DNA of 64,000 nucleotides from the NCBI RefSeq assembly GCF_032854445.1, contig NC_088298.1, forward strand, positions 246,001 to 310,000, given 5' to 3'. Positions 45,420 to 56,056 of this stretch are shown here, piece by piece (position 1 is the first letter of the stretch; every line of letters begins with the position of its first letter). The notes below the pieces were generated by a model. The model saw only the letters and a list, made by a program, of their open reading frames with translations, was not told the DNA's origin and ran no database searches. This DNA is from Liolophura sinensis (Eukaryota > Mollusca > Polyplacophora > Chitonida > Chitonidae). Position numbers and translations under genes: made by a program.

Positions 45420-48400
45420 AATACCCTAGGCACAACGTTTATTTGTTATTTGCTGCAGGAGATGTTGTTTTAGTTTAGTTTTAAATAGTGAAATAGACTC
45501 GATGCAACGTAGTTTACCTGGTAGCATGTTCCTTTCCCTAGGCCCCGCTGTTTTGAGCAAACGAAGATGAATTAGAACGATATAGTGGTCCGTAAAAATC
45601 TAGAGCATGACGTCTGGTATTTCGCTGCGTTACTAAATTTAGTTTCAGTAGATGATTATGTAAACTTCTGGGGATTCTAAAAGGCTGATAAAAAAATCTG
45701 TGGGAAAGGAGTAATATCGAGTAAGTGTTCAAGAGAGACAATGGTAATATATGGAGACTAGCAAATATTGGTGCTGTGTGTGTCAGGCGGTCTGATAGGC
45801 TTATCGTTCGAATGGCGCGTTTTTGTAATATGACAATAGGTTGTAGATGCGTTTTATAAGTGTTACCCCAGAGTGTATTTGCATAAATTAAATAGGGGTA
45901 TATGAGAGCAAAATAAAAAGAGATTTTTTGTTGACACTATGTTTGACATGGTTCATTACTCCAATATTCCGTGAGATTTTCATGCTTATATAATTATTGT
46001 GCGATTTCCAGTTAAGTTTTTCATTAAAGAATATGCCTAGAAATTTATAACTATTTACGTTTTCCATTTCTTCCTGGAATATCATTAACTTTGGCAGCCT
46101 TTTACTCTTCTTATTGTTTGGTGATATAATCGTAAATTTAGTCTTTTGTATATTCAGGGATAGCCTACTGGCACATAACCACAGACGCATCTGCTCTAAT
46201 TCGCGATTCGTGACGTTGATAGTGTCAACAGGGTCATGCGAGGAGTAACTACAACTGGTGTCATCAGCAAATAAAATAAGGTCAAGCAGATTTGATGCAT
46301 TGGAGATATCATTGATGTATAGTAAAAAAAAGTATGGGACCTAACACAGATCCTTGGGGCACACCGCATCTAACGTTTTCGGATTTTGAAAGTGTATTGT
46401 TATAACATACATATTGGATTCTGTTGGAAAGATAATTCTTAAACCATAAGTTAGATATGCCTCGAAATCCATAGTGGTCTAGTTTGTGAATTAGAATTTC
46501 ATGGTTAACCGTGTCAAATGCTTTTGAAAGATCAATAAAAGTAACTACACTGTATTCATTATTCTCTTTAGCATTCACTAGTTTCTCATACAAATATTGT
46601 ACCGCAAATTCGGTAGAATGGTTGGCACGAAACCCGTACTGGTTATTATTAATAATTTCATATTCATCTAGGTGTTGTGTAACATTTTGAACAACTATTT
46701 TTTCAAATATTTTGCTAATCGCTGGTAAAACAGAAATCGGTCGGTAATTATCTACTAGGTCCTTTTGTCCAGCTTTAAACACAGGAGATACCTTGGCCAC
46801 CTTAAGGGCATCGGGAAAAATTCCAGACGAAAATGAAAGATTTACAATCTTGGATAATGGGAGAGAGATATAATCTACAACAAGCTTAAGAAGCGAAGGG
46901 CGGATGTTATCAATTCCAGCGGCAGCAGAGGACTTCAAATCTAGGATTACTGATTTAACATCTTTTGACGATACAGTAGGGAAAACGAAATTGTGCTGGA
47001 TAGGATGTTTTAAAAACTCTTCGAAACTTATATTTTTATCTGGTATATTTGCATCTAGTTTTGCAGCAATATTGCTAAAGTATTTTTTAAAGGCATTGGC
47101 TATACACTCGTTATTTTCTGTGACTTTACCGTTTATATTGAACGTCTTTGGCAAACTATGGTCATGTTTTCTATTCATAATTTCATTGAGTACTTTCCAC
47201 GTTTTCTTTGTATCATGATTAAATTTATTCAGTTTACTCTCGAAATAGTTTTTTCTTGCATATCGAATGGAGCTGTTCAGTTTATTTCTGTAAGAACGGT
47301 ATTGTTTACAATGTGAGGGGGTCATTGGTTTTTAGTTTAAGACGGTACATTCTGTTTTTTTCATACACGGATGTTAGAATGGCTGATGTAATCCATGGTT
47401 GTATAATTGCACGCCGTTTGTTATAGTTTATAGTGGTGACTGGAAAACATTTATCATGGATCTCAGTTAACTGTCCTGAAAATAAAGTTAGTGCAGAATT
47501 TGCATCAATATCATCAGGCAAAAGGGCTTGCCAGTCGACACTTTGAACACAGCGGAGAAGTTGTTGCTTTTCATTGAAGGTGGATTTGCGAAAGCTGATA
47601 GAACTTTCTTCATTTTCTGCTTTTGGTAATTTAAAAATATGGAAAATTGGAAAATGATCTGTTATATCAGTTAATAAAATACCGGATAGTAGATTGCTAT
47701 TATGGAAATTTGTAAATATGTTGTCTATAAGTGTTGCTGAGGTTGAATGAGCACGTGTAGGTTTAGTTATCAAGGGGAAAAAATAGTAGGATTTCATTGT
47801 ATCAAGAAATTCTTTAGATGGTGGATGTCGGTCTGTCTTAAGTAAATCTATGTTAAAGTCACCCATAATTATACATTTTTTCTTCTCCCTACTACATTTC
47901 TGAAGAGTATTAACTAAGCAGGAGTTAAAATAGTTGATATCTTTAGGACGATACATAATTCCAACAATATATACAGCTCCATGCAGCTGTAGCTCGACAA
48001 AGAGACATTCAGTTTCCGGAGTCATCAATAAAACTTAGATCATCTCTTAAGAAACAAGAATTTATATTATGATCGACATACATTACAAGGCCTCCCCCTC
48101 TGCGAGAAGTACGTGATAAAGTAAAAGATCTATAACCAGGTAAATCAAACAGTGTATCTGTTGATGATGTTAGCCAGCTTTCAGAGAAACCAATAATAGA
48201 GAAAGTGTGATTTAATGAGTGGATGAACGCCGATATTTCAGAGAAGTGTTTACGAAGACTTCTTGCATTAAGGTGTAGTAGTGAAAGATTGTTATTGTCA
48301 GTGCTATGTTGAATGAGAGGATCTGAGATAAAAGCTGATTGTGAATAATACTTGGATTGATGCGAGTCAATGTCAGACCAGTGACTGATTTCATACTGGT

Positions 48401-48517
48401 TATCATCAGTTAAAGTATTACTGTGCTCAATGTCATTGAGGTCTATTGGGTTAAAGGACATGGTTTCCAAGAGATCTAAACTTACTTGATTGTTACATGA
48501 TGTTGTTAAGCTTACTG
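45420..48517 (-). pseudogene. CR1-like LINE A2 ORF2, main part
   Basis: Four frame segments (48517-48009, 48028-47306, 47325-46309, 46190-45420) read as one ORF2: LHLNARSLRKHFSEI, IGFSESWL, MGDFNIDLLKTD, TDITDHFPIFHIF, RPISVLPAISKIFEK, QYGFRANHSTEF, FIDLSKAFDTVNH and GVPQGSVLGPILF. A shift in a run of A near 46325 comes next, then ILFADDTS, WLCASRLSLNIQKTKF and NTLWGNTYKTHL. At least five frameshifts. The same domain order and about the same length as copy A1 at 1293-4472. No RNase H. Confidence 0.87.
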
Positions 48518-48805
48518 CAGGCATGGCAACAGCTAATTCTGAAATCAGCTGAACATCAGCAGGGGGTCTGGGGGCCGCCGGGACCAGGTCTTTGGGGTTC
48601 GGGGAGTGAGAAAGCACTAGAGAGCATTTAATACAAGATTAATAACGACAAAAATAAAGGATAAAAGTGTATTTTTACCTGCCACACAACAGAAAATAAA
48701 GTATTCAGCCATGTTGAATACATGTATGTCATAATAAAACACTGCATTTCATTAACGGTAATGTCCCATCACATGTAATTTCTGACATACTTCTTGGAAC
48801 AGTGT

Positions 48806-50806
48806 CTACTTTTTCCTTTTTTGGGCTTGTAATGCAGTTAATCTTTCAATGGCTTTCCTCTTCTGTTGCTGAGCAACCTTCTCCAAAGTCTTTATCCCTT
48901 TTCTAACAACTGTACTGGGAGGGACCACCTTTTCAGCAGATTTGATGTTTTTTAGTCTGTTCTGTTTTAATGTCTTCTGTTCCTCCCACAGCCTCTTCTG
49001 TTCCTTGGCTGCTGCCCTCATGTTGATACACAATGATTTGTCCACTTTGGTGTGTTTCACATCTGTCTTGGCAAAAAGTTTGATGGCAGTGGTGTTCCTG
49101 GCCTTAAGTGCATACTTTACAGTTTGGAATGCATTAAATGTGTTAACATTCATTCTTGATGACCGGGGATCAATTATGTCACCCATAAGGTTGAAAGATG
49201 ATTCCACCATGGGTCCATGGAAACATGTTAATGCTGTTTTGGCAAGTTTACAAAAGGCTGCCCACCACTGATCAACGTCGTGGACACTTCTGTCAATTAG
49301 ACTTGTTAGGCTCAAGTCTACCTGGAATCTATGAGCTTCAAGTGACACACTAGATTGTTCTTCATCTGTAAGGAAAGGTCTCAAGCTCTCACCTAAATAT
49401 TTGAGACATTTAACAGTTTCACTGTGGCCTCTTGCTGATGGGTCAATAGCAGAAATTGACCGAAGAAGCTTGCTATCAAGAGGTAGTTTTTTCTGCAAAT
49501 GCTGAGCACATGCAACATAAGCTGCAGAAACTTGCTTCAGAAACTCTGTTACTATTGTGTCCTTTGGGTGACTACTCTTAATGATTTCTTCCACATTACT
49601 TCCAACAAACATGTCCTTGATATTGACAAACAGGTTACCATCATTCAAATTTAGCACTTTCAACTGAGCTGCAGATTTCCCAGCGATGACTTCAGCTTTT
49701 ACAAAGCATGCCAGAAAATCGGAGAATAATTGCTCCTGTTTGTCGTGTAACACATGAATCATGGGTGTATTTGTTTGAAGGAGGCAGGTGAATTCTTTCA
49801 GCATACCCAGGACTGCAGAATATAATGACATGATTAAATGGGTCTTTTTGGACTGGAACAAGACTTTTTCAATAATCCTGCGCTTTCTCTCCTTACCATC
49901 TGCCGTAGTTTTCTTCTGCGCAAGCTCTGCCCAAATTTCGTCTAATCTATTAAAGCCATCAGCTGTCAATTTTTGTTGGTCCACAATTCCATTTACAGGT
50001 TCCTGGTACAGTTCTTTATCGTCTTCCTTAAGGAACCCATAGTAGAATACAGCAAAGGCATCCATCATGACTAGGTTGGCCAAGCTTGTGTCATAACAAG
50101 AAAGCCACCTGTGAGGAATAAACTTCTTTGGCATGGTGAATGGTGTATCAAGCATCTCACATATTTCACTGAAAAGCTGTCTTAGATCTGTACTCCACAC
50201 CAAATCATTATGTAAGTCGTTGGCTAGACCTTCAACCCATCCTTCAAAAGGGGAACAGAATTTCTTGCACGCATTATGTACATGATGACAAGAATCCCCG
50301 TCAATATCAAGCAAGTTAGGAGCTCTCTCTCTCCGAATTTGAACTTCCAGACCATTCTTAGAACCCCGCATCACGTTGCACGAATCCATCAAAATGGAGA
50401 CTAAATTTTTCCATGGTAATTTCATGTCAGTGAAAAGGGAACCAAGAGCAGCAAGAATGCTCTTAGTGTCAACCTTGAAGACTTCAACTGATCGAAGATG
50501 TTCAACCACAACTTTCTTCTGTTCCACGCTGAAATAACTGGCTAATACAGCTAACATCCTTTTGTCACTGTTAGATGTGCTTTCGTCAATATTGAGACTG
50601 AAAGGCTGAGACTGTAATGCACTGGCTGTATCTTCTGAAAAAGTCTTTCCCAGGCCATGTGTCAGTTTGTATCCTGCAGTCTTTCGTTCCAATTTAACAC
50701 AACTCAGGGCTCTCGGGTCTTTTGCAAGTTCACAGGCTGTTTGGACAATCGCTGGCGCAAGGCACAAGGGCAAGCTGTGTTCTGCTAGAACAGAGAGGAC
50801 CAGAGC
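48806..50806 (-). CDS. hAT transposase, exon 2 (catalytic and dimerisation parts)
   Basis: Open for about 667 codons. The true exon start is 50806, after a clear acceptor (TTGTCTTTTCAG), rather than the ATG 12 bases upstream, which lies in the intron. It begins ALVLSVLAEHSLPL, then KLERKTAGYKL. Candidate catalytic residues: Asp in LNIDESTS, Asp in LMDSCNVMRGSKNG, and Glu in the C-terminal hAT block MVESSFNLMGDIID, roughly 530 residues from the start. A Lys/Glu-rich coiled tail ends the protein. A cut-and-paste transposase by family. No internal stop or shift, so this exon looks intact. Exon 1 is at 51977-52421. Confidence 0.87.
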   Translation of the reverse strand, partial: ALVLSVLAEHSLPLCLAPAIVQTACELAKDPRALSCVKLERKTAGYKLTHGLGKTFSEDTASALQSQPFSLNIDESTSNSDKRMLAVLASYFSVEQKKVVVEHLRSVEVFKVDTKSILAALGSLFTDMKLPWKNLVSILMDSCNVMRGSKNGLEVQIRRERAPNLLDIDGDSCHHVHNACKKFCSPFEGWVEGLANDLHNDLVWSTDLRQLFSEICEMLDTPFTMPKKFIPHRWLSCYDTSLANLVMMDAFAVFYYGFLKEDDKELYQEPVNGIVDQQKLTADGFNRLDEIWAELAQKKTTADGKERKRRIIEKVLFQSKKTHLIMSLYSAVLGMLKEFTCLLQTNTPMIHVLHDKQEQLFSDFLACFVKAEVIAGKSAAQLKVLNLNDGNLFVNIKDMFVGSNVEEIIKSSHPKDTIVTEFLKQVSAAYVACAQHLQKKLPLDSKLLRSISAIDPSARGHSETVKCLKYLGESLRPFLTDEEQSSVSLEAHRFQVDLSLTSLIDRSVHDVDQWWAAFCKLAKTALTCFHGPMVESSFNLMGDIIDPRSSRMNVNTFNAFQTVKYALKARNTTAIKLFAKTDVKHTKVDKSLCINMRAAAKEQKRLWEEQKTLKQNRLKNIKSAEKVVPPSTVVRKGIKTLEKVAQQQKRKAIERLTALQAQKRKK

Positions 50807-51976
50807 CTGAAAAGACAATAATTAAAATTTTAATTTAAGAAATAATTTAATATGTACATAATATCTTTAGTTCCATAGATCTCTCTCTGTCAAAAAACAA
50901 TGATATTTGTGTGTGTCTAGGTCAAATTAATACAACAAAATGATCCCACAAGAGACGATCCAAGCAGATCTTTAATATTGCTCAGCTAATCATTATACAA
51001 TCACTACTTATTAATGCGAAGGGGGTGGGGGTGTAGTCTAGATATACCTCTAAGCTGTTGTATAAATTTAAATTATTTCAAGAAGTCAAAGAGAGACTTT
51101 AAATCAGGAAGACAGCAATTGATTAATTATAGGCAGACAGCAATCGACTGTAAAATGAACTCTCTAGGGAATATCAAGGAGTTTCTAGAAGCCATAGATT
51201 TACTACCTGAAGATCCTGACAAACAATATATGCAGCAGAATGGCCTCCTTTTCTACAATAGCACTGTACAAACTAACCAAGTCCGATAGTAATGATTATG
51301 AGTAATAAATTTGAAGCAAATGAAGTAGAGCGTGCACTACACCAGTATAGGGCATGTAAGTCTCGTCGGAATTCTTTGCACTTCTGGGTACCCTTGCTGC
51401 GTATAGGCATGCGTCCCCGAATCATGCGTTCGAACATGACGCCTGCTTGCGACGTGACAATGTAACCACGTCACCAAGCGAGCATGAACGTCACTAAGAC
51501 GTTGGTTTCAGTGTCAGAGGTACCCGGAAATTGTGAAATCTCGCTCATTTTCTTCGAGACTTACATACCCAATTATAAAGCAAAGCCATATCCAAATTAA
51601 TAGCATTAAATATGAAGCTAGCACTACAGTTAGTGTTGCAGTAGACTATTAGAAATCCTTCACCAAAACCATCAGGAAAAGTGCAAGGGCAGAGATTTAT
51701 TAGGACCAAAAGACTTACTTCTGACCGCTGTCAAAAAAGGAAAAAAAATAAAATATTTTTGATTTTGTTGCAAATGGGTTAATTAATATTAAGCATGAAT
51801 GTATATAAAAATAAAATAAAAATGAAGTAATGAAATTAAGGTTGTGATTACATTAAACAAAGGCTGTCAACTAAATCAAACATTCATGCCGACAATACTG
51901 TGAATATTGAAAATCAGACAATCAAATAATTTTTCCAAACATAAAAAAGGTAAAGAGGCAGTCAATATAAGTTTAC
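50807..51976 (-). other. Intron of the hAT transposase gene
   Basis: Donor GTAAAC (51976-51971), acceptor TTTTCAG (ending at 50807), phase 0. It holds a MITE-like element at 51354-51566 and otherwise nothing recognisable; a 91-codon open frame at 51014-51289 has no support. Confidence 0.75.
51354..51566. mobile_element. MITE-like element in the hAT intron
   Basis: The ends ATGTAAGTCTCG (51354-51365) and CGAGACTTACAT (51555-51566) are a perfect 12-bp inverted repeat. A second inner pair, CTGGGTACCC and GAGGTACCCGG, is also inverted. About 213 bp, no coding capacity. No clear target duplication. Confidence 0.6.
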
Positions 51977-52421
51977 CTCAGAATGAACTTGTCTATCAGC
52001 AATTGGGGTGAGTGGCTCCGACTCAGAGTCCCGCTTCTCGGTAGGTTTTGCAAGCGTCCCCCATCGTGTAGCATCAGTCACAGCGCTCTTTTTTGTGAAC
52101 GCTGATCTCAGCGAATAATTCGAACGCCGAATTGACATATTCTCAGCGTGTTTTGAAACTTTCATGGCATGGTTTGTCAATGCAACGCATCCCCTAGAGC
52201 CGTAGTTGATGATGTCGTTGCAGTAGGTGCAGAGTGCTTTACCAGAGATGTCGCACTTTTTCACAAAGTTTGACAACTTCTGTTACGTCTTCGAAATTCT
52301 TTCCGATTTTTACTCGAACTGTAACGCTTCTGTCAAGCCACTCCCATCTAAATTTGTTGCGAACAGTCTTATCAATTTCTCGGACAGCCGATTCCTGGTC
52401 TCTTGTCAAAGTTTTCGCCAT
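51977..52421 (-). pseudogene. hAT transposase, exon 1 with BED-type zinc finger
   Basis: ATG at 52421 (MAKTLTRDQESAVREIDKTV), then KFRWEWLDRSV, the aromatic start of a BED-like finger. A frame change near 52255-52275 is needed to reach KCDISGKALCTYC--INYGSRG--ALTNHAMKVSKH, which supplies the Cys-Cys-His-His ligands. The exon ends in phase 0 at 51977 (VHSE) before donor GTAAAC. Joined to exon 2 this reads VHSE-ALVL without frame change. A one-base frameshift in the finger would inactivate the gene unless it is a sequencing error. DNA binding by the finger is the family role. Confidence 0.7.
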
Positions 52422-52761
52422 TTTCGATTTGTTTTCGATTTGTAACATAGCGCGAAATTGAATAGAACAGATCGAGTGATTGGCTGGAGGAATGACCCCT
52501 GAACCAATGAAAACAGCCGTTTCAAACCCAACACAGAACTTCCGCTTGAGGCTTCTTAAAATGGAAGGATACAACAGAGCGCTCTCTGACAGTACGCACC
52601 AACCGTGCCTAGAATGCACGGACCGATGAAGTTACGGTACATTACCCACCCTATTTTTTTAATTTTTTTTTTTAGCGAAATTTAACGTTTTAGAAAAATG
52701 GCCCTCTAGAATTTTTAAAAACGGCGGAAATCCGCCGATCGGCGGAGAATTGCCATGCCTG

Positions 52762-52858
52762 GTACTGGGTCAGGTAGGGCATCTTCACAGTTAAATGGTA
52801 AAAACTCGGGATCTGCGGTGTTCGGAACTGCCACATTCATGCTATTTGTAGAAGACAT
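52762..52858 (-). pseudogene. CR1-like LINE A2 ORF2, N-terminal piece left of the hAT insertion
   Basis: ATG at 52858 opens MSSTNSMNVAVPNT, then EFLPFNCEDALPDPV, up to the hAT end at 52761. It aligns with the start of copy A1 ORF2 (EQLPFYDCTDFTDSNV). When the hAT is removed, the frame continues directly at 48517 with SLTTSCNN--LLETMSFNPI, again aligning with copy A1 (LCFNPI). This identifies it as the first part of ORF2 rather than a separate gene. Confidence 0.8.
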
Positions 52859-53545
52859 TGTTATTTTCATAAAGAAACTTTACTGACCCGCAGAGAACAG
52901 AACTTAAGAGTGGCAAGAGTTCATGTGGACCGACAGTGCGGTACATAAAATGATTTTTACATAAATGACAAATAAATAAAATGCAAACAAAGTATGCATC
53001 ATAAACATTTAGCATTATCAAAAAAATAAATTACAAGAGAGCTACACCAGGGAAGGACTCAAAATCACCTAGCGCAGGATACAACCTTACTGTATAAATT
53101 AAACGCCCGTGGGTCTTGTTAGTCCAAGACCTGCATTATCAAAAGGATATATACCCGCACACATATACATATGTATCCATACAAATATATATATACACAC
53201 AAATATAGCTGAGTGGTAAAGTGTATATACACATATATAAATAGATAATGTTACTGTTATGTTGCATATATACTCACATACACATACATGTATTATTATA
53301 ATCATATCTACATCCCCATACACACACATAAATATATAATCTGTGTACATACTAAAGACATACATGTGTATATTTGACAACTTAAATTGGGTGTCAATTT
53401 AGAAGCAAGTATATTATTCACTTATTATTATACTATAATATTATATATAGTATATGTTAAATTACAATTTATGTGGTAGTACAAAGTGTAGGTTTATGCA
53501 GGGGAGATAATAAAAAACCCTGCTCCTGAAACATGAACATTTGAA
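52859..53545. other. Non-coding stretch with AT/TG-rich simple sequence
   Basis: 52859-53090 is probably the ORF1-ORF2 spacer of LINE A2. 53150-53480 is a TATA/CACATA-rich low-complexity tract. No gene. Confidence 0.5.
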
Positions 53546-53550
53546 GAGAT

Positions 53551-53770
53551 TAAATTCAAAAACAGATATATCCATTTCTTTTGTTTTGAGTAAAATCAAG
53601 TTTTTTTCTCTGATGAACTCTTTTTCAAATAACCCAATGAACTTTACATTATCTAATAATTAGACAAAATTCAAACAAACTGGTATTGTAATTTAAAATG
53701 TTTCATTTAATGGAGCAGATAATTAGAATCAATAAAATTAACTTTAGGCACAAAAACAGATATACGCCAC
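53551..53770. repeat. Left subterminal repeats of DUF7869 element 2
   Basis: Two copies of a motif read on the minus strand: AATGGATATATCTGTTTTTG with AATTTAATC (53551-53577) and GTGGCGTATATCTGTTTTTG (about 53751-53770). They are inverted relative to the copies at 62058-62260 on the other side of the gene. Confidence 0.55.
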
Positions 53771-54096
53771 TTTTGGCGCAAAAGCAGACAAATCCTGCAC
53801 TGTATTTTCGTAAAATGAAATGATTTCTTCTCGCAAATTATAGCGATCTTTGATGTAAGACATTGTTGTTTTGTTCCTCTTTACTTTATTTTGTTCCATA
53901 ATGTTACCATAACATAACATTAAATCAGAAGTTTCAATGAACGAGACATTTTGCGTGTGACAACCATAATTTTAACAGAAAGGAACATTGTGGTGAACGA
54001 CTTTGTTCTTTGCTACTGATACCGATGATTCCAAGCACCTTGACAGGTTCTCAGGGGTCAAACCTGAATATCAGACCAGTAATAGAAGCACACTGT

Positions 54097-55442
54097 TTAT
54101 TCACTGTCACTGTGCCCTGCGGCAAGTTGCACGCCATCATCTTGTAACAAACCTTCATAGAAGTCCTTCACGTTCCTGTGAGCACCCATTTCCTCCAACA
54201 AAGAAAGAACATCCGTTTTCTTGTTGGTGTTGACACAGTTAACCATAGGTAAATCCAGAGGATTGAAGCTTGTCCATTTCTTCCCTTTTTTCAGGAGTGA
54301 GCGGTAGCAATATTCTCCAGCGTAGTTGGTGCGAAATCCGAGCTGGTCGCCAGAGATAAGAACAGATCTGGCCTCACTAAGTTTGAAAGAACGCGTTTGC
54401 TTCACATATTTCTTGACTTCACTTTTGAAATCAACAGCAGCCCAGTCTTCGCCATAAACATGGACACGACCATGGTTTCTCAACTCACTGATATACTCGC
54501 CAGGGAGAGAGATTGTGTCAATTTTCCGAAGTTTTTGTTCAATGCGACCAAACACGCGGTCAGCGGGTAGAAAGCTGTGGCCTCGAATGGGGAAATAGTA
54601 TTCAATGTTCATTTGGGGCTGCTCTTGTTTTCTTAAAGCAAAGAGCATTGACAGTAAATTTATATTCTTGTTTTGTCCATAGCAAGAATCACTGAAGAGG
54701 CGCAAGAGTGTACACTCATCAAGGTCTCTGTTGATGACGGTTGTAAAATAATGTCTGAGAGCTGAGGAAATCATGTTGGAATCTTTCCTGTTCTGGTCCT
54801 CTCTCCATACAAAGAGGTCAATGTCATCCGTAGATTGCCTCTGCTTGCTGCCATGATGTCTGACCACTCCAAACACATACAGATATAACTGCCTGGAGTA
54901 GTATGCTTGGCCGACTGGTGTCTTAGGAAGTACCAAATTCTCCATAACATCAAAACAGATCGTGATGTCTTCAGCTACTTCATTGAGAATGTCGTAGAAA
55001 CGCCTGCCTCGCCGACGGTGCAACATGAACATAGTGGCTTCCCTCTGTTTTTCTTGGTCAGTTAAGTCAGGATCCTTTAATTTCATCTTGAACTTAGTAC
55101 ATGTGGCGCACACATCTTTCACAGGTGTTCCAAATCCAAGGTTGAAATCGTAGCAAAAGATACTGTAATACAGTGAAAAAGTAACCTGAGCATGATTTTG
55201 TTCAAGGAACAGTTTGTGCATTTTTGAAATGCTGAGATCACTGGGGAGATACTTTCTTCCAGGAGCGCCTCGTCTAGCATAGTGGCTTGCCCGGCATGTA
55301 AATGATGTAATGTGGTTCTTTATCAGCTGCTTTTGTTGTTCTCGTTCTTCATTGACACGTTTTCCACCGCGGAGTTCTGGCATGGGCGTTCCTTTCTCTA
55401 ACCAGTACTGAGAAATGTTGCTCAACCGGTCTTTGCGTACAC
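54097..55442 (-). CDS. DUF7869-type putative transposase, exon 2 (copy 2)
   Basis: Open for about 448 codons with no damage. The exon starts at 55442, after acceptor CTCTTTTCAG. The phase-1 join to the upstream exon gives SIFG-VRKDRLSNISQYW, matching copy 1 (AVYGIGKKRFERI). In order: NHITSFTCRASHYAR; Cys pair in VCATCTKFKMKL; CFDVMENLVLPKTP; YYSRQLYLYVFGVVRHH; FSDSCYGQNKN; RGHSFLPADRVFGRIE; and a C-terminal region with a VHVYGEDWAAVDF segment. Asp in CFDVMEN, Asp in FSDSC and Asp/Glu in PADR--GRIE are candidate catalytic acids (inference; the domain's function is not established to my knowledge). The acidic tail ends AAGHSDSE. The gene is flanked on both sides by opposed short repeats. Confidence 0.8.
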
Positions 55443-55706
55443 CTGAAAAGAGTCTTGAATGGAAAACCAGATTTAAGCAAAATCAGTTTTAATCGATAAT
55501 CTTTCAGCTGTTCCGTAACTAGCCATCCACACCCAAACAACATCGGGTTAGTTTGTGGCCCTTGTCCGTTAATTCAAACTCTCCTTATTCATACAGTTAA
55601 AACGCCATTCAAATACAGAGGAGCCAAAATAGCCTGATATTTAGATTTCGTGAAAAACCTATGCCACACTATGACAAAATACCTGGAAGCAATTAATTTC
55701 ACTTAC
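55443..55706 (-). other. Intron of the DUF7869-type gene (copy 2)
   Basis: 264 bp, donor GTAAGTG at 55706, acceptor TCTTTTCAG ending at 55443, phase 1. Copy 1 at 17389-19761 has continuous coding sequence at the same place, so the intron is present in only one of the two. Confidence 0.85.
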
Positions 55707-56056
55707 CAAAGATACTCATGAACGTCTCCTTGCAAACAGGTTTTTTTTCCTGGGCTTCATTCACAATGAAATATTTGACTGAAGTGGTCCGTTGTCTTTT
55801 ACGGCGGTCGTCTTTCACTCGGGACCTTTTTGCCTTGTTGATGTTCATGTAGGAAAGCAAAATTGCATCCTGTTTGGTCTTGACAGTTGTGCTATAGAAT
55901 CTATCTGCACAGAAAACTACCTCACCAGGCTGTAGGGTTCCACCGAGACACCAGTTTTCGTTATGGTCACAAGAAACGTGAGGAACATGTCCATCGCCAC
56001 CATAGAGCTTACGCTTATTTTCAGCCCTTTTGGTACCGTCCTTCCTCACTCGACGC
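55707..56056 (-). CDS. DUF7869-type putative transposase, exon 1, part downstream of the LINE insertion
   Basis: Continues the frame from 61966-62036 after removal of LINE B2. Reads VRKDGTKRAENKRKLYGG, then CDHNENWC, FCADRFYSTTVKTKQDAILLSY in blocks, a basic KAKRSRVKDDRRKRQRT segment that could be a nuclear localisation signal, and CKETFMSIFG at the donor. It corresponds to the Cys-cluster region of copy 1. The last 15 bases (56042-56056) are the target duplication. No stop or frameshift. The exon is separated from its start codon by 5.9 kb of inserted LINE. Confidence 0.8.

Larger units (their letters stand above)
48518..52761 (-). mobile_element. hAT-type DNA transposon inserted in LINE A2
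   Basis: The ends CAGGCATGGCAA (48518-48529) and TTGCCATGCCTG (52750-52761) are 12-bp perfect inverted repeats; beyond that they diverge. The flanks TTACTG (48512-48517) and GTACTG (52762-52767) are a 6-bp direct repeat with one mismatch, the likely target duplication. It contains a two-exon minus-strand transposase gene. The interrupted LINE ORF2 joins in frame when the element is removed. Confidence 0.85.
44971..52858 (-). mobile_element. CR1-like LINE A2, minus strand, split by a hAT transposon
   Basis: Reading on the minus strand: ORF2 start at 52858, interruption by hAT (52761-48518), then ORF2 to about 45420 and a 3' UTR of about 450 bp. The UTR ends in two to three units of TCTGAAA-type repeat (ATTTCAG on the plus strand, 44971 onward), a short repeat tail as used by CR1-group LINEs. 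The 3' UTR contains a purine/pyrimidine-biased tract (45085-45145). The 5' limit and ORF1 are not identified. Confidence 0.8.

Noticed and set aside
48907-48914. GTACTGGG as an 8-bp target duplication for the hAT (matching 52762-52769)
   Set aside because: It lies inside the transposase coding sequence, not next to an inverted end. The end at 48518 with TTACTG fits both the inverted repeat and the restored LINE frame.
51014-51289. Separate small protein in the hAT intron
   Set aside because: No recognisable motif, located within an intron with good splice signals, and on the opposite strand to the gene.
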